Notes: generated by a model from the sequence alone, not told the origin. A stretch of 64,000 nucleotides of DNA from Calothrix sp. PCC 7103 (GCF_000331305.1 NZ_KB217478.1:1905679-1969678); one strand, 5' to 3'; shown: positions 1 to 10,093, counted from the first letter of the stretch. Numbers and translations are program-made.

Positions 1-1084
1 TATTGTAGTCAGCTGGACGAATTTTAAAGCGCCAAGGGAATACATTATCATCACCAACCATATAAATCCCTAATTCACCCTTACCGCTTTCAACGCGCGC
101 GTAAGCTTCACCTTTAGGAATTTTGAATGATGGAGAGACTTTTTTAGCAACAAACTGGTAATCAAAACCGTTCCACTCAGATTTTGCACCTTCCATCATT
201 CTCTTGGCTTCCAGGTTTTCATATGGTCCACCTGGAAGTGCTTTTAATGCTTGGCGAAGAATTTTGACTGATTCGCGCATTTCCCGCATCCGCACTACAT
301 AGCGTGCCATGCAGTCGCCACCAGTTTCCCAATGTACTTCCCAGTCAAAATCATCGTAACATTCGTAGTGGTCAACTTTACGTAAGTCCCATTTCACGCC
401 ACTAGCACGCAACATTGGACCAGAAAGTCCCCAATTTATTGCTTCGTCACGGGTAATAGTACCAATACCTTCAATACGGCGCCTAAAAATTGGGTTATTA
501 GTCACCAATTTTTCGTATTCGTCTATTTTAGGTACAATGTAATCGCAAAATTCCAAGCATTTGTCTACCCAACCATAGGGTAAGTCAGCAGCAACACCAC
601 CAACGCGCCAGTAGTTATTATTAACCATCCGATAACCTGTAGCAGCTTCCCACAGGTCGTATATCAATTCGCGTTCACGGAACTGGTAGAAAAAGGGAGT
701 TTGGGCGCCAACGTCCGCAAGAAATGGGCCGAACCATAGTAAATGGTTAGCGATGCGGTTTAATTCCAGCATTATCACGCGAATGTATGACGCGCGCTTG
801 GGTACGGTTATACCAGCAATTTTTTCTGGTGCATTTACAGTAACAGCTTCGTTAAACATACCAGCTGCATAGTCCCAACGACTCACGTAAGGGACATACA
901 TTATAGTACTGCGGTTTTCTGCGATTTTTTCCATTCCTCGGTGTAAGTAACCTATCACCGGTTCGCAGTCAATACAGTCCTCACCGTCGAGGGTAACAAT
1001 TAACCGCATAACCCCGTGCATAGAGGGGTGATGCGGGCCCATGTTCAGCACCATCGGTTCGGTTCTAGTTTCAATTCTTGCCAT
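1..1084 (-). CDS. ndhH: NAD(P)H-quinone oxidoreductase subunit H (NdhH), 3' end outside window
   Basis: Read on the minus strand from the ATG at 1084, the frame stays open to the window edge (361 codons). It begins [20 protein letters not shown], the hallmark start of the 49-kDa/NuoD-type subunit of cyanobacterial NDH-1. Further recognisable blocks are the [10 protein letters not shown] segment, the [15 protein letters not shown] segment and GPMLRASG. NdhH sits at the base of the peripheral arm of the thylakoid/plasma-membrane complex, near the quinone site, and serves respiration and cyclic electron flow. The family is about 394 residues long, so roughly 30 C-terminal residues are missing. 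The next gene, rsmH, is divergent across about 520 bp. Identity is secure from the conserved blocks. Confidence 0.96.
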   Translation of the reverse strand, partial: MARIETRTEPMVLNMGPHHPSMHGVMRLIVTLDGEDCIDCEPVIGYLHRGMEKIAENRSTIMYVPYVSRWDYAAGMFNEAVTVNAPEKIAGITVPKRASYIRVIMLELNRIANHLLWFGPFLADVGAQTPFFYQFRERELIYDLWEAATGYRMVNNNYWRVGGVAADLPYGWVDKCLEFCDYIVPKIDEYEKLVTNNPIFRRRIEGIGTITRDEAINWGLSGPMLRASGVKWDLRKVDHYECYDDFDWEVHWETGGDCMARYVVRMREMRESVKILRQALKALPGGPYENLEAKRMMEGAKSEWNGFDYQFVAKKVSPSFKIPKGEAYARVESGKGELGIYMVGDDNVFPWRFKIRPADYN

Positions 1085-1606
1085 AAATTTTAGCGTTCTC
1101 CAGTTTGTAAAAATTTCAAATTGAACCGCGCACGATTGCTATAGTTATGCTATGGCGTCCCAACGTGTAGGCACTTAGGGAATAAGATAAGATGTTTAGT
1201 TTTGTTGCACATATTCAATTATATTGATATTGAGATTGAACCAACGAGCAGCGCCGGATTTTTTTAAGGAATATTGTCTACTTAGTCCAGCAATAAATCC
1301 CTAGGCTTAAAAATCGACCAGCAAAGACGCACAAACCAAATTTACCAATTTTACAGCTATACACTCTTGAAGTTAATATCTCAATCCCCAATCACAAGCA
1401 TAAGAAAATACTTACCTGTGAACTAGCAACATACAAGTCGCTTTTAATCAATATTATATTGTGACTTTATTTTTTTAAGTATAGATTCTTACCTAATTAC
1501 ACACAGAATACGTAGACAAAGTTTCACTCTCCTCTGTGCCCTCTGTGCCTCTGTGGTAAATATATAGATAATTAGCTATATTATTTTTTTCAATAATCTC
1601 CATTTA
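1085..1606. other. Intergenic region between ndhH and rsmH
   Basis: AT-rich divergent spacer of about 520 bp that should hold both promoters. Near 1531-1560 it carries a copy of a short C/T-G repeat built on CTCTGTG units (CTCTGTGCCCTCTGTGCCTC). Related copies occur near 12037-12075 and 25007-25070. I see no coding frame, tRNA or convincing promoter motif. Confidence 0.5.
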
Positions 1607-2521
1607 ATGAACCCCGACTCTTTAAAATCGCTTTCTCCTGAAGAACTGACATTTTCCCACATTCCTGTTTTACCTACCGAAGTAATCTCTGGTTTGGCAG
1701 TGCGGGCGGGTGGTCACTATTTAGATGCTACAGTTGGTGGTGGTGGTCATACTCGTTTGATATTAAATTCGGCGCCTGACGTTAGAGTCACAGCATTAGA
1801 CCAAGATGAAGATGCTTTAACTGCGGCACAAAAAGAACTAGCGGAGTTTGGGGACAGGGTAAAATTTATTCATACCAATTTTGCAACTTTTAAGTACCCA
1901 CCTCTTATTTATGATGGAATTTTGGCTGACTTAGGTGTAAGTTCGCATCATCTCGATACACCCGAACGCGGTTTTAGTTTCCGTAAAGAAGCTAATTTAG
2001 ATATGCGAATGAACCAAAAACAATCTTTAACTGCTGCGGATATTATCAACCATTGGAGTGAAGCTGATATAGTTGATATTTTCTTTAAATATGGTGAGGA
2101 ACGGTTATCACGACGTATCGTTAGACGAATTATAGAAAAACGTCCATTTTACACAACTACACAATTAGCTGACACTATAGCATCTGCCGTACCAGCAAAA
2201 TATCGTCACGGAAGAATTCATCCTGCCACCCGTGTCTTTCAAGCATTACGCATCGCAGTTAACGACGAATTGAAAGTTCTCGAAACCTTTTTAGCAAAGG
2301 CGCCTTATGGATTGGCGCCTGATGGTAGACTCGTAATAATTAGCTTTCACAGTCTCGAAGACCGTTTAGTAAAACATACTCTACGCGAATCACTTTTGTT
2401 AAAAGTTGTAACGAAAAAGCCAATTATTGCCACTGAAGAGGAAATTATCAAAAATTCCCGTTCTCGTTCTGCAAAATTGAGAGTCGCAGCAAAACTAGCA
2501 ACGGATGATGAGCAGATGTAA
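1607..2521 (+). CDS. rsmH: 16S rRNA (cytosine(1402)-N4)-methyltransferase RsmH
   Basis: This 304-residue protein matches the RsmH/MraW family in length and motifs. It has HIPVLPTEVISGL near the N-terminus, the AdoMet loop DATVGGGGHT (about residues 40-50), DGILADLGVSSHHLD, RGFSFR, the helical insert with LDMRMN, and the C-terminal IISFHSLEDRLVK block. The enzyme methylates N4 of C1402 in the ribosomal P site in the cytoplasm. The last residues (ATDDEQM) and the stop codon lie inside a copy of the dispersed CAACGGAT repeat, so the extreme C-terminus may be repeat-derived. It is the only plus-strand gene before 12.5 kb and converges on the histidine kinase gene downstream. Confidence 0.97.
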   Translation: MNPDSLKSLSPEELTFSHIPVLPTEVISGLAVRAGGHYLDATVGGGGHTRLILNSAPDVRVTALDQDEDALTAAQKELAEFGDRVKFIHTNFATFKYPPLIYDGILADLGVSSHHLDTPERGFSFRKEANLDMRMNQKQSLTAADIINHWSEADIVDIFFKYGEERLSRRIVRRIIEKRPFYTTTQLADTIASAVPAKYRHGRIHPATRVFQALRIAVNDELKVLETFLAKAPYGLAPDGRLVIISFHSLEDRLVKHTLRESLLLKVVTKKPIIATEEEIIKNSRSRSAKLRVAAKLATDDEQM

Positions 2522-2640
2522 CGGATAATTTGTTTTATATAACAAGTCTAGTTTGTAACTGATAGCTCATCCGTTTTATCCGTTGCCAAGTCTAGTTTGT
2601 AACTGATCGCTCATCCGTTACATCCGTTTTATCCGTTGCA
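2497..2640. repeat. CAACGGAT/ATCCGTTG inverted and direct repeat cluster
   Basis: The left arm (from 2497) has GCAACGGATGATGAGCAGAT followed by GTAACGGAT. The right part holds ATCCGTTTTATCCGTTGC and a second unit near 2588-2640. The two right-hand units also share AAGTCTAGTTTGTAACTGAT followed by GCTCATCCGTT, a direct repeat of about 32 bp with one visible mismatch. Arms of opposite orientation can fold into a long hairpin between the convergent rsmH and histidine kinase genes, where a bidirectional terminator would be expected. The same family occurs near 22328, 50583 and 60716. Confidence 0.85.
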
Positions 2641-3941
2641 GGTAATTCAACTTTAAAAGTTGAACCTTCTCCAAGTTGACTTTCAACGGTGATAGTTCCA
2701 TGCATGAGTTTGACTAATTTGTCAACTATTGCAAGTCCTAAACCTGTACCTCCATGTGTACGGGAATAGGTTTGATTTACTTGTCGAAATTCTTGAAATA
2801 TAAATTGAATATCGTTTTTAGAAATACCTATACCTGTGTCTCGCACTACTATGGCAATGCGATTTTTAGATGTTTCATATACTTCAAGTATTACGCTACC
2901 TGTATCAGTAAATTTAATAGCATTATCGAGAAGGTTAACTAGAATTTGACGAATGCGTTCGCTATCACCAATTATTGTGGGATTTTGTAACTGAATCTCA
3001 ACTAACAATGATAATTTTTTGCGCTCTGCAAGGTGTTGTAACTCTTGAGTAACCCTTTGAATGAGTTCAGCTAAGTTCAATTGTTGAGACTTTAAACTTA
3101 ACTTACCTGATTCTAAAGCTGTAAAATCAAGAATATCTTCGATTAATGCCAGCAAATGCTTGGCATTATTGTATATTCGCTCCACCATGTTTTTTAACTG
3201 CGGCGCCAAAAGCTGATATGGTTGGCGTAAAAGCAGTTGAGCAAACCCTAATATTATATGCATGGGGGTACGCAGTTCATGCGATATCATCGCCATAAAC
3301 TGTGACTTTAACTGTGCTGTCTCTTGAAGCTTTAAATTTTCAGATTTAATTGCCTGCACTTCTTCAGCTTGCTTACGTGCGCTAATATCACGTATCAACC
3401 AGTGAAAATGGATTTCGTCATCAAGATTTTTGACTGTGTTTACACTAATTGTCGCAGGAAATGTTTGACCGTTTTGTTTACAGAAAATAACTTCCCAGTC
3501 TTTAAGTGTTTGTTCTGATGGTAGTCTCTGTAACTGATAATGAAATGCATGATGTTGATGTTGGGGTAAAAAATTAATCAATGATTTATTTGCCCAGACA
3601 TTGAGTGAGTAAATTTGTAATTGAAATAGATTAGCAGCAGCACGATTGGCATCTACAATATTGCCACCACGGTCAGTAATTAAATAAGCATCGGGAGCAA
3701 AGTCGAACAAATTGCGATAGCGTTGACGTTCAAGTTCTGCGTTCTGATAACAGTTGGCTAATTGTTCTTTTTGATTTAGTAACTCATTGTGTGTAACTCG
3801 CAGTTCCTCTAAAGCATCGTGGAGTTGGTTAAAAGCTTGCACCAACAAACCTGGTTGTAGCGATGAGGGTTCAGCGAGACTTTGATTAAGTGTCTCCGTT
3901 CGTCGCTGCACTGCATTAACTTGTCGAGCAAATCTGTCCAT
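2592..3941 (-). CDS. PAS-domain hybrid-free sensor histidine kinase (first of two paralogues)
   Basis: 449 residues. An N-terminal coiled coil (about 30-75) is followed by a PAS domain (about 75-190, with FDFAPDAYLITD and WLIRDISARKQAE) and a HisKA domain with phospho-acceptor His221 in ISHELRTP. The HATPase domain has its N box in LLDNAIKFTD, G1 in DTGIGIS and G2 in GGTGLGLAIV. There is no transmembrane segment or receiver domain, so it is a soluble kinase. It is the last gene of the minus-strand cheB-cheB-cheR-kinase-kinase run and is clearly paralogous to the kinase at 4063-5415 in domain order and length. The C-terminus ATDKTDVTDERSVTN is encoded by the CAACGGAT repeat. The input signal is unknown; the context suggests a light- or stress-linked chemosensory-like pathway. 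Confidence 0.9.
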   Translation of the reverse strand: MDRFARQVNAVQRRTETLNQSLAEPSSLQPGLLVQAFNQLHDALEELRVTHNELLNQKEQLANCYQNAELERQRYRNLFDFAPDAYLITDRGGNIVDANRAAANLFQLQIYSLNVWANKSLINFLPQHQHHAFHYQLQRLPSEQTLKDWEVIFCKQNGQTFPATISVNTVKNLDDEIHFHWLIRDISARKQAEEVQAIKSENLKLQETAQLKSQFMAMISHELRTPMHIILGFAQLLLRQPYQLLAPQLKNMVERIYNNAKHLLALIEDILDFTALESGKLSLKSQQLNLAELIQRVTQELQHLAERKKLSLLVEIQLQNPTIIGDSERIRQILVNLLDNAIKFTDTGSVILEVYETSKNRIAIVVRDTGIGISKNDIQFIFQEFRQVNQTYSRTHGGTGLGLAIVDKLVKLMHGTITVESQLGEGSTFKVELPATDKTDVTDERSVTN

Positions 3942-4062
3942 AACTCACATACCGCTATTTCCCCTTCATTTAATAGCGTAGTTGGTTTACCCAATGATTT
4001 GACTCTATCTACAGTCAAGCTATTGTCAGTGCTTTAGGGTAGAAAATTTTTGTATACCTTAA

Positions 4063-5415
4063 TTACACTTTGTTGCTAACTACTACTTTGGGTAATTCGA
4101 CGCAAAAAGTAGAACCTTCACCGATTTTACTATTAACAGAGATATTACCTTGCATCAACCTAACTAAATGGTTTACGATTGCTAGCCCCATTCCAGTACC
4201 ATTGTATTTGCGTACAGTCGTTTGGCTGATTTGGCGAAAGGCTTGAAAAATGTATTTTAAATCTGTTTCAGCAATTCCAATTCCGGTATCTTGAATACAA
4301 ATTGATATTTTGTTTTGTGGTATTTCTTCTATTTTAATGTCTACACTGCCTTTATCTGTAAATTTAATTGCATTAGAAACTAAGTTAACTAAGATTTGCT
4401 TGACGCGAATGCTGTCGTTAACAACAAAATTATCTTGAACTTCAATATTTAAATTGAGTATTAAATTTTTGGTTTGCGCGATTGGACGCAGTTCATTTAT
4501 AGTTGATGTTATTAATTCAGGGAAATTAAATTGTTGTAATTGTAACTGTAATCGATTTGACTCTAATTTAGAAACATCTAGCATATCTTCAATTAAATTT
4601 AATAATTGTTTGCCATTATTAATAATTCTTTCTACCATCATCGAGCAATTGGATGAAGACTGCTTTTGAACTTGACGCTGAAGTAAACTAGCAAATCCTA
4701 AAATTGCGTGTAAAGGTGTGCGTAATTCATGGGATATTATTGACGTAAATTGCGATTTCAATTTGGCAGATTCTTCGAGTTGCAAATTTTGTACTTCTAC
4801 TGCACGCAATTTTTCTTCCGTTTGCTTACGCTCTGTAATATCTCGTAACATCCAGCGCCAACCTTGAACCTGACCAGTTTCGTTTATGACTGTAGTTATA
4901 CTGACAGAAACGTCAATTGTGTTACTGTTGCGTGGTTGTATACGAGTTTCCCATTCCGAAATTCGCTCGCACTCATGCAGTCGCAACATTAAAGAACGAA
5001 ACGCTCGACGTTCAGATTCTGGGATAAAATTAACCAAAACTTTGCCTTCAAGGAAATGCTTGGAAATATTAAGCATTTCAGCAGCAGCATTGTTGGCCTT
5101 TTGGATTTTTGCGTCGGTGTTAGTTACTACATAACCATCTGGCGCCAAGTCAAAAAGCTCTTGGTAACGCTGTCGTTCTTGAGCTAAGGAATAATGTGCC
5201 TCTGCTAAACTTTGATTTTGTATACGTAATTCTTCTTCTGCCACCTGCAACTCTTCTAAAGCAACATGAAGTTCCTCAACAGCTTGGACTAACAAATCTT
5301 GCTTGTGCAAAGGCGATTCATTAATTTGTTGATTTATTCTTTGTGTATTTTTATATACTTTTTGTATTTTTTGATTAAAATCATGCATAAATTTTACCTT
5401 ACTCACCCCCAACAT
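4063..5415 (-). CDS. PAS-domain sensor histidine kinase (second paralogue)
   Basis: 450 residues with the same plan as the downstream kinase: coiled coil (about 40-85), PAS (about 85-200, FDLAPDGYVVTN and WMLRDITERK), HisKA with His229 in ISHELRTP, then HATPase with LVSNAIKFTDKG, DTGIGIAE and GTGMGLAIV. No membrane segment or receiver domain is present. An internal ATG ten codons in (MHDFNQ) is an alternative start. The spacing of 121 bp from its paralogue and 72 bp from cheR-PAS is compatible with one operon. The pair looks like a tandem duplication that has diverged. Confidence 0.9.
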   Translation of the reverse strand: MLGVSKVKFMHDFNQKIQKVYKNTQRINQQINESPLHKQDLLVQAVEELHVALEELQVAEEELRIQNQSLAEAHYSLAQERQRYQELFDLAPDGYVVTNTDAKIQKANNAAAEMLNISKHFLEGKVLVNFIPESERRAFRSLMLRLHECERISEWETRIQPRNSNTIDVSVSITTVINETGQVQGWRWMLRDITERKQTEEKLRAVEVQNLQLEESAKLKSQFTSIISHELRTPLHAILGFASLLQRQVQKQSSSNCSMMVERIINNGKQLLNLIEDMLDVSKLESNRLQLQLQQFNFPELITSTINELRPIAQTKNLILNLNIEVQDNFVVNDSIRVKQILVNLVSNAIKFTDKGSVDIKIEEIPQNKISICIQDTGIGIAETDLKYIFQAFRQISQTTVRKYNGTGMGLAIVNHLVRLMQGNISVNSKIGEGSTFCVELPKVVVSNKV

Positions 5416-5487
5416 CTATAAAGTTATTAATAGTCGTGGCTTAATATATCTATCTGTAGAGCAAGTTATGTAGTCATTGTACGTATA

Positions 5488-7311
5488 TTAATCATCTAAT
5501 TTTTCGCGCTCTTCCATCAGCAGGATTACTCCTTGGATATCTGTCCCTGTGCGTAGAAACGGGGTGCAAATTACATGACAATGTATTCCCCGACCCCTAC
5601 GGTTTATAGCATCTAGTAAAATTTCGTAATAATTAGATTGCCCAGTCAAAATTTCGCGCAGTGGTATCCTAAGTTGTTCGATCGGTAAACCGATATCCAA
5701 AGTCATAAAGTTTTGTAACAAAACTTCATCGTTACGCAAACCCCATAAATCTTCTGCTTTACGGTTCCAAATTAGAATATGAAAATCGTTACTAAGAACA
5801 ACTACACCTGCGCGTAAACTAGTAAGTATCGATTCCAGAAAAGCGTTAACTTGGTTAAGCTCATCGCTGCGCTGTCGTAATTCTTCATTAATTGACTGCA
5901 ATTCCTCGTTGGTAGATTGCAGTTCTTCGTTCATGGTTTCGAGTTCTTCATTCGTTGACTGAAGTTCCTCGTTAGTGGTTTCTAATTCCTCAACAGTTGA
6001 TTGAAGTTCTTCATAAGCAGTTTCTAACTCTTGGTTAGCATGTACTAATTCAGTTTCTAACTGTTTGAAACGAGTAACTTCAGTAAATATAATTTTTATA
6101 CCTAATAATTTATCAGTATTATTATTTAATAATGGTATAAGTTGTACGTCTAAAAATCGCATTCCCCGTTCTGAGTTGGGATATTCGATATCTTTTAAAG
6201 TTGTGCTGCGACGGTTGGAGCGGACTTGTTCGAGATGGGAGCGTAGTTCAACAGGACGGTAAGAAAGTTCTAAATCTTGTAAAGGTCGTCCTAAGTCGTG
6301 AGGATTGAGGTTAAATAAATTTCTCGCTTCATTGTTAGCGAGTAGTACATAATTATTTAAATCAACTACTATTTGAGCAACGGGGTCAATATCAAAAGCA
6401 ACTTCGTAAATACGAATTTGATCTACGATTTCTGGAACGGTTTGCTCCTTGAAAGGATGACCCATGCTCAAAAACATATCCCGTCGTAAGTTACTATTTA
6501 TAGCTTTGGAAAATACCCTGCTACGCAAATCTACGGCTGTAAATGAGTGATTGCGAGTAAATAACATTTCAGCCTTACCTAAGAAAAGGAATCCACCGTC
6601 ATTGAGAGCAAAGTGAAAGCGGTCGAGAATCCGAGATTGGGTTTCGGTATTAAAATACATCAAAGTATTTCGGCAAATTAGTAAATCAATTCTAGATATT
6701 GGTGCATCTTGCACTAAGTCATTGCGTCCAAAAATAACACGACGGCGCAGTTCTTTTTGAATAACATAGTGCCCATTTACATATTCAAAATATTTTTCAA
6801 GTAAGTTAGGAGGAATATCGCGTACATCTTTGGCACTATATGTAGCATGACGTGAATGATTCAGAGCTTCAGCATCTACATCTGTAGCAAAGACTTTGAC
6901 GCGCGTTGAATATTCTTCCATACCAAGAGCTTCTGCCAGTAATATCGCGACAGTATAAGTTTCTTCTCCTGAAGCACAACCTGCACTCCACACACGAATA
7001 GGTTTCGTTTTCTGCTTGATGTTAATAATGCTGGGAATAATTTCGGATGCAATGTACTCCCAAGCCTGCGGCTCTCGAAAAAAAGTAGTTACATTAATTA
7101 AAATCGTATTGAATAAATCTACAAACTCATCTGAGTGAACTTCCAAATAATCAAGATAATCGCTGTATGTCTCTATACCTATTGTCTGCATTCGCTTACA
7201 TATACGACGGCTTAGACTTGTGCGTTTGTAACCACTGAAATCAAAACCACGGCTACGTCGAATATAATCTAGTAAAGCTTCCAAATCTGAATTTTGTTCG
7301 GTAGAAGTCAT
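5488..7311 (-). CDS. CheR-type methyltransferase fused to PAS domains
   Basis: 607 residues. The N-terminal CheR helical and methyltransferase domains (about 1-265) show SRRICKRM, the AdoMet motif VWSAGCASGEETYT, and DLLICRNTLMYF. They are followed by a PAS-like region (about 300-430), a striking coiled coil of repeated TNEELQS-type heptads (about 430-495) and a second PAS domain (about 500-605). CheR proteins methylate glutamates of chemoreceptors, but no receptor gene lies nearby. This gene and the two upstream cheB-type genes look like the separated parts of the large CheB-CheR-PAS-kinase fusion proteins found in other bacteria. The true substrate is unknown. Confidence 0.9.
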   Translation of the reverse strand: MTSTEQNSDLEALLDYIRRSRGFDFSGYKRTSLSRRICKRMQTIGIETYSDYLDYLEVHSDEFVDLFNTILINVTTFFREPQAWEYIASEIIPSIINIKQKTKPIRVWSAGCASGEETYTVAILLAEALGMEEYSTRVKVFATDVDAEALNHSRHATYSAKDVRDIPPNLLEKYFEYVNGHYVIQKELRRRVIFGRNDLVQDAPISRIDLLICRNTLMYFNTETQSRILDRFHFALNDGGFLFLGKAEMLFTRNHSFTAVDLRSRVFSKAINSNLRRDMFLSMGHPFKEQTVPEIVDQIRIYEVAFDIDPVAQIVVDLNNYVLLANNEARNLFNLNPHDLGRPLQDLELSYRPVELRSHLEQVRSNRRSTTLKDIEYPNSERGMRFLDVQLIPLLNNNTDKLLGIKIIFTEVTRFKQLETELVHANQELETAYEELQSTVEELETTNEELQSTNEELETMNEELQSTNEELQSINEELRQRSDELNQVNAFLESILTSLRAGVVVLSNDFHILIWNRKAEDLWGLRNDEVLLQNFMTLDIGLPIEQLRIPLREILTGQSNYYEILLDAINRRGRGIHCHVICTPFLRTGTDIQGVILLMEEREKLDD

Positions 7312-7419
7312 AATTAATACTAATAAGTTAGGAGGCGCGGAGTTATAATTTATTTAGTATTCATTATCAATGAAAACTGACCAATAACAAATAAAATACA
7401 AGTATAAATAAGTAAAAAA

Positions 7420-7989
7420 TCATTCCGAAACCAATTTTAATAAAGTGGGAGCAATTTCTAACAAAGGCAGTATAAAATCTACACATCCAGTTTGAATTGC
7501 ATTAGATGGCATACTAAAAAATTCCGAAGTTGCCTCATCTTGAGCAATAATTCTACCACCCGCGCGTTTGACTGCTATTACTCCGTCTTTGCCGTCACTA
7601 TGCATACCAGTTAAGACTACAGCAATAACTCGGTCTTGGAAATAAGCTGCTGCTGACTCAAACAACACATCGGCAGCAGGACGCACATAACGTACTTTCT
7701 CCGTATCTAATAAAGACAGTGTACCATCACTATTAACAACCAAGTGCTGGTTCGGAGGTGCAATATGTACTACCCCAGTAGTTAACAATTGTGACTCTTC
7801 AGCTTGTTTAACCGACAAAGGTGTGCGTCGATTGAGAATTTCGGCAAGCCAGCTAGGATGATTGGGGCTAAGATGCTGCACTATAGCAATAGGTGGAGCA
7901 AAGTTTTCGGGTAAATTTGATAGTATTTCACTTACAGCTTTGATTCCACCCGCAGATGCTGCAAGCACCACTAAGTAGTGCTTATTCAT
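7420..7989 (-). CDS. Stand-alone CheB-type methylesterase domain protein (short)
   Basis: 189 residues covering only the CheB catalytic domain. The triad is visible as Ser12 in AASAGG, His39 in VQHLSPNHPSW and Asp132 in TGMHSDGKDG. The response-regulator receiver domain that normally controls CheB is absent. It overlaps the upstream cheB-type gene by 8 bp, indicating translational coupling. Members of this family hydrolyse glutamyl methyl esters or deamidate glutamines. Activity here would have to be controlled by partner proteins rather than by phosphorylation of its own receiver. Confidence 0.9.
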   Translation of the reverse strand: MNKHYLVVLAASAGGIKAVSEILSNLPENFAPPIAIVQHLSPNHPSWLAEILNRRTPLSVKQAEESQLLTTGVVHIAPPNQHLVVNSDGTLSLLDTEKVRYVRPAADVLFESAAAYFQDRVIAVVLTGMHSDGKDGVIAVKRAGGRIIAQDEATSEFFSMPSNAIQTGCVDFILPLLEIAPTLLKLVSE

Positions 7990-9043
7990 TTATTATTACT
8001 GTTTCATTTTCTAAGTTTGCAATATTAGTATCTTCGGCGCCAGCGTTTTGAATAATTACATTGCGAATAATTACATTGCGAATGATTTCAGCACGTCCTT
8101 CAGCATCTTTAGCTTCTTGCTCTAAACGCTGTGCAGATAAATTTTGGTTGCGCGAGCGCATTTTTGTTGACATGCGATGAGCAAGCGATGCTTTTTCCTC
8201 AAGAGCGCGAATTGCAATCCACAAAGCATCTTCTAGTGCATAAGATTGCTTTGCTAGTAAAGTTTCTGGTGAGTAAGCATGACCCGTGCGGCAGCGAAAC
8301 CTAAACGTATTTTCTTCTTGTATTTCCCAAAGACCACCGCCACAATCTGGACAAACATAACCGGATGGCTTACCAGGATTATTTGTTGAGTGAAGCCTTG
8401 TTGGATTTAGTTCTGCTATATCAGATTCGTATTCCATGAGTTCAGGAACCTGCTTATGGTTTTTGATTTCGACTGGTGTATTAACTAAATTTACTAGTTT
8501 TGATGGAATCTCTGATAATGGCAAAACATAATCAATATCATTCACGTTTTCAATCGCGCTACGTGGCATTCCATTATACATTGCGTCCGATGGGTCTTGA
8601 ACAACTGCTAAACCGTCTCTAATTTTTACAGATGCTAACCCAGCAGTACCATCATCAAGTACACCTGTTAACACTACACCTATTACTCTGCCATCATACG
8701 CGCGCGCTGCGGTGCGGAATGTTGGGTCAATAGCTGGACGATGACTATTTTCTTTTGGTCCGCGAGCTAATTGAACGTGTCTAGATTTTACGAGTAAGTG
8801 ATAACCCGGTGGTGCCACATAAATATGCCCAGGAATTATAACTTCTCCGTCTTTAGCATGATGCGCTGGTAAACGTTTAGCTCTATTGAGAATAGCAGGT
8901 AATACACTTCTGCTCTCAGAAGGCACATGAAGAACTATAAATATACTAGCATTCAGGTCGGACGGTAAATTACTGACTAAATAAGTGAGTGCCTCAACTC
9001 CCCCTGCCGATGCTCCGATAACGATGATATCGTGATTGAGCAT
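7982..9043 (-). CDS. CheB-type methylesterase with C-terminal zinc-ribbon and helical tail
   Basis: 353 residues. The CheB catalytic domain spans about 1-190, with Ser12 (GASAGG), His39 (VLHVPSES) and Asp131 (TGVLDDGTAG). A C-terminal part from about 230 has a CPDCGGG zinc-ribbon-like start, a second cysteine in FRCRTGHAYSPE, and a long charged helix. No receiver domain is present. It is the first gene of the five-gene minus-strand run and overlaps the next cheB by 8 bp. In its 3' part a 15-bp sequence is tandemly repeated (around 8049-8080), giving the repeated peptide IIRNV. Two catalytic CheB proteins in one operon are unusual. Confidence 0.9.
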   Translation of the reverse strand: MLNHDIIVIGASAGGVEALTYLVSNLPSDLNASIFIVLHVPSESRSVLPAILNRAKRLPAHHAKDGEVIIPGHIYVAPPGYHLLVKSRHVQLARGPKENSHRPAIDPTFRTAARAYDGRVIGVVLTGVLDDGTAGLASVKIRDGLAVVQDPSDAMYNGMPRSAIENVNDIDYVLPLSEIPSKLVNLVNTPVEIKNHKQVPELMEYESDIAELNPTRLHSTNNPGKPSGYVCPDCGGGLWEIQEENTFRFRCRTGHAYSPETLLAKQSYALEDALWIAIRALEEKASLAHRMSTKMRSRNQNLSAQRLEQEAKDAEGRAEIIRNVIIRNVIIQNAGAEDTNIANLENETVIINE

Positions 9044-9173
9044 TATTATCTACTCTCCTTTGTGGTGGTGCGTTTGAGATTAATAACACCACCTATAGAA
9101 AGGTAACAGAATATAAGTAACTTTACTACCTAGCTAAAAGAAGATTTTTGAATACTAAGTCATCTACCAAAAG

Positions 9174-10034
9174 TTACAATTTATAAACTAAGAATCCATT
9201 TATTGCGTCCATCAGCGCTTCGGGTTCATCGGCACGGATTAAATGACTACTATTCTCAAAAATTCTCAAATCAGCGTTTTTAATACATGAAGCAATTTCT
9301 TCGGAAAATTCTGGAGCGCATATCCAATCATGGCGCCCACCGATTACTAATGTAGGTGCAGTAATTTTATACAGTTGGTCACGTACATCATATTTTCGTA
9401 AAAATCCACCAAAGGCTTCATTAATAGCATCTATTGAAAGTATTTTATTATCCCAAACCTTTACAGAAGTATTTGGGTCATGTTTGAGTGAATACATCGG
9501 CGCCAGAATTTTAAAGTAATCGCGCAATTGTTCTTCATTCTCAAAATTACCATCCCAAAGTCGCTGGGCAATAAGATTTTGTGCTTCAGTTCCACGTTCG
9601 GCTAAAATTTGCTTTGCTCGTTCCAAAAATTCATAACTCGCTGTGCTGACAATAATAATTAAATGTGAGACGTTTTGCGGATAGCGCACAGCATACGACA
9701 ACCCAACCATACCACCATATGAAGTACCAATAACGACAATTTTGTCAAGCCCTAAATATTGACGCAAAGCTTCCATATCCTCGACATTATTATCGAGAGT
9801 GTAGGTTTTCTTGGCGCCGCGTTTAGACCTTCCTTGTCCACGGTGGTCAAAATATACTAATTGCAATCTACGTGTTAAAGCTGAAAAAGTCGGCTTGTAA
9901 CCAGTATGGTCGGCGCCGGGACCACCGTGAATTAAAAAAGCAGTAGGTTTAGTGTAAGTGCGATTATTTTCAACTACTAAACTGCACCCTTCAACATCAA
10001 AGAATATTTCTGTATCTCTAATTTTGGCAAACAT
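9174..10034 (-). CDS. Alpha/beta hydrolase, proline iminopeptidase-like
   Basis: 286 residues of the alpha/beta hydrolase fold. The oxyanion region is LIHGGPGADH (35-43), the nucleophile elbow GTSYGG gives Ser105, and likely acid and base are Asp236 (GGRHDW) and His264 (SSHLIRADEP). The HGGPG signature is typical of prolyl aminopeptidase-like enzymes (peptidase family S33) and related epoxide or ester hydrolases. The substrate cannot be read from sequence. It lies 59 bp downstream of the peptide-type ABC ATPase, in the same direction. This would fit a role in handling imported peptides, but that is inference. Confidence 0.85.
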   Translation of the reverse strand: MFAKIRDTEIFFDVEGCSLVVENNRTYTKPTAFLIHGGPGADHTGYKPTFSALTRRLQLVYFDHRGQGRSKRGAKKTYTLDNNVEDMEALRQYLGLDKIVVIGTSYGGMVGLSYAVRYPQNVSHLIIIVSTASYEFLERAKQILAERGTEAQNLIAQRLWDGNFENEEQLRDYFKILAPMYSLKHDPNTSVKVWDNKILSIDAINEAFGGFLRKYDVRDQLYKITAPTLVIGGRHDWICAPEFSEEIASCIKNADLRIFENSSHLIRADEPEALMDAINGFLVYKL

Positions 10035-10093
10035 TTTATTTTAGATACTAGATAGTAGGGTGAGCAGTGCCCACCTTACTACTGTATTAAATT

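Noticed and set aside
5890-6060. Tandem DNA repeat in the cheR-PAS gene
   Set aside because: It is the coding sequence of a heptad coiled coil (TNEELQS-type) well known in this protein family, not a mobile repeat.
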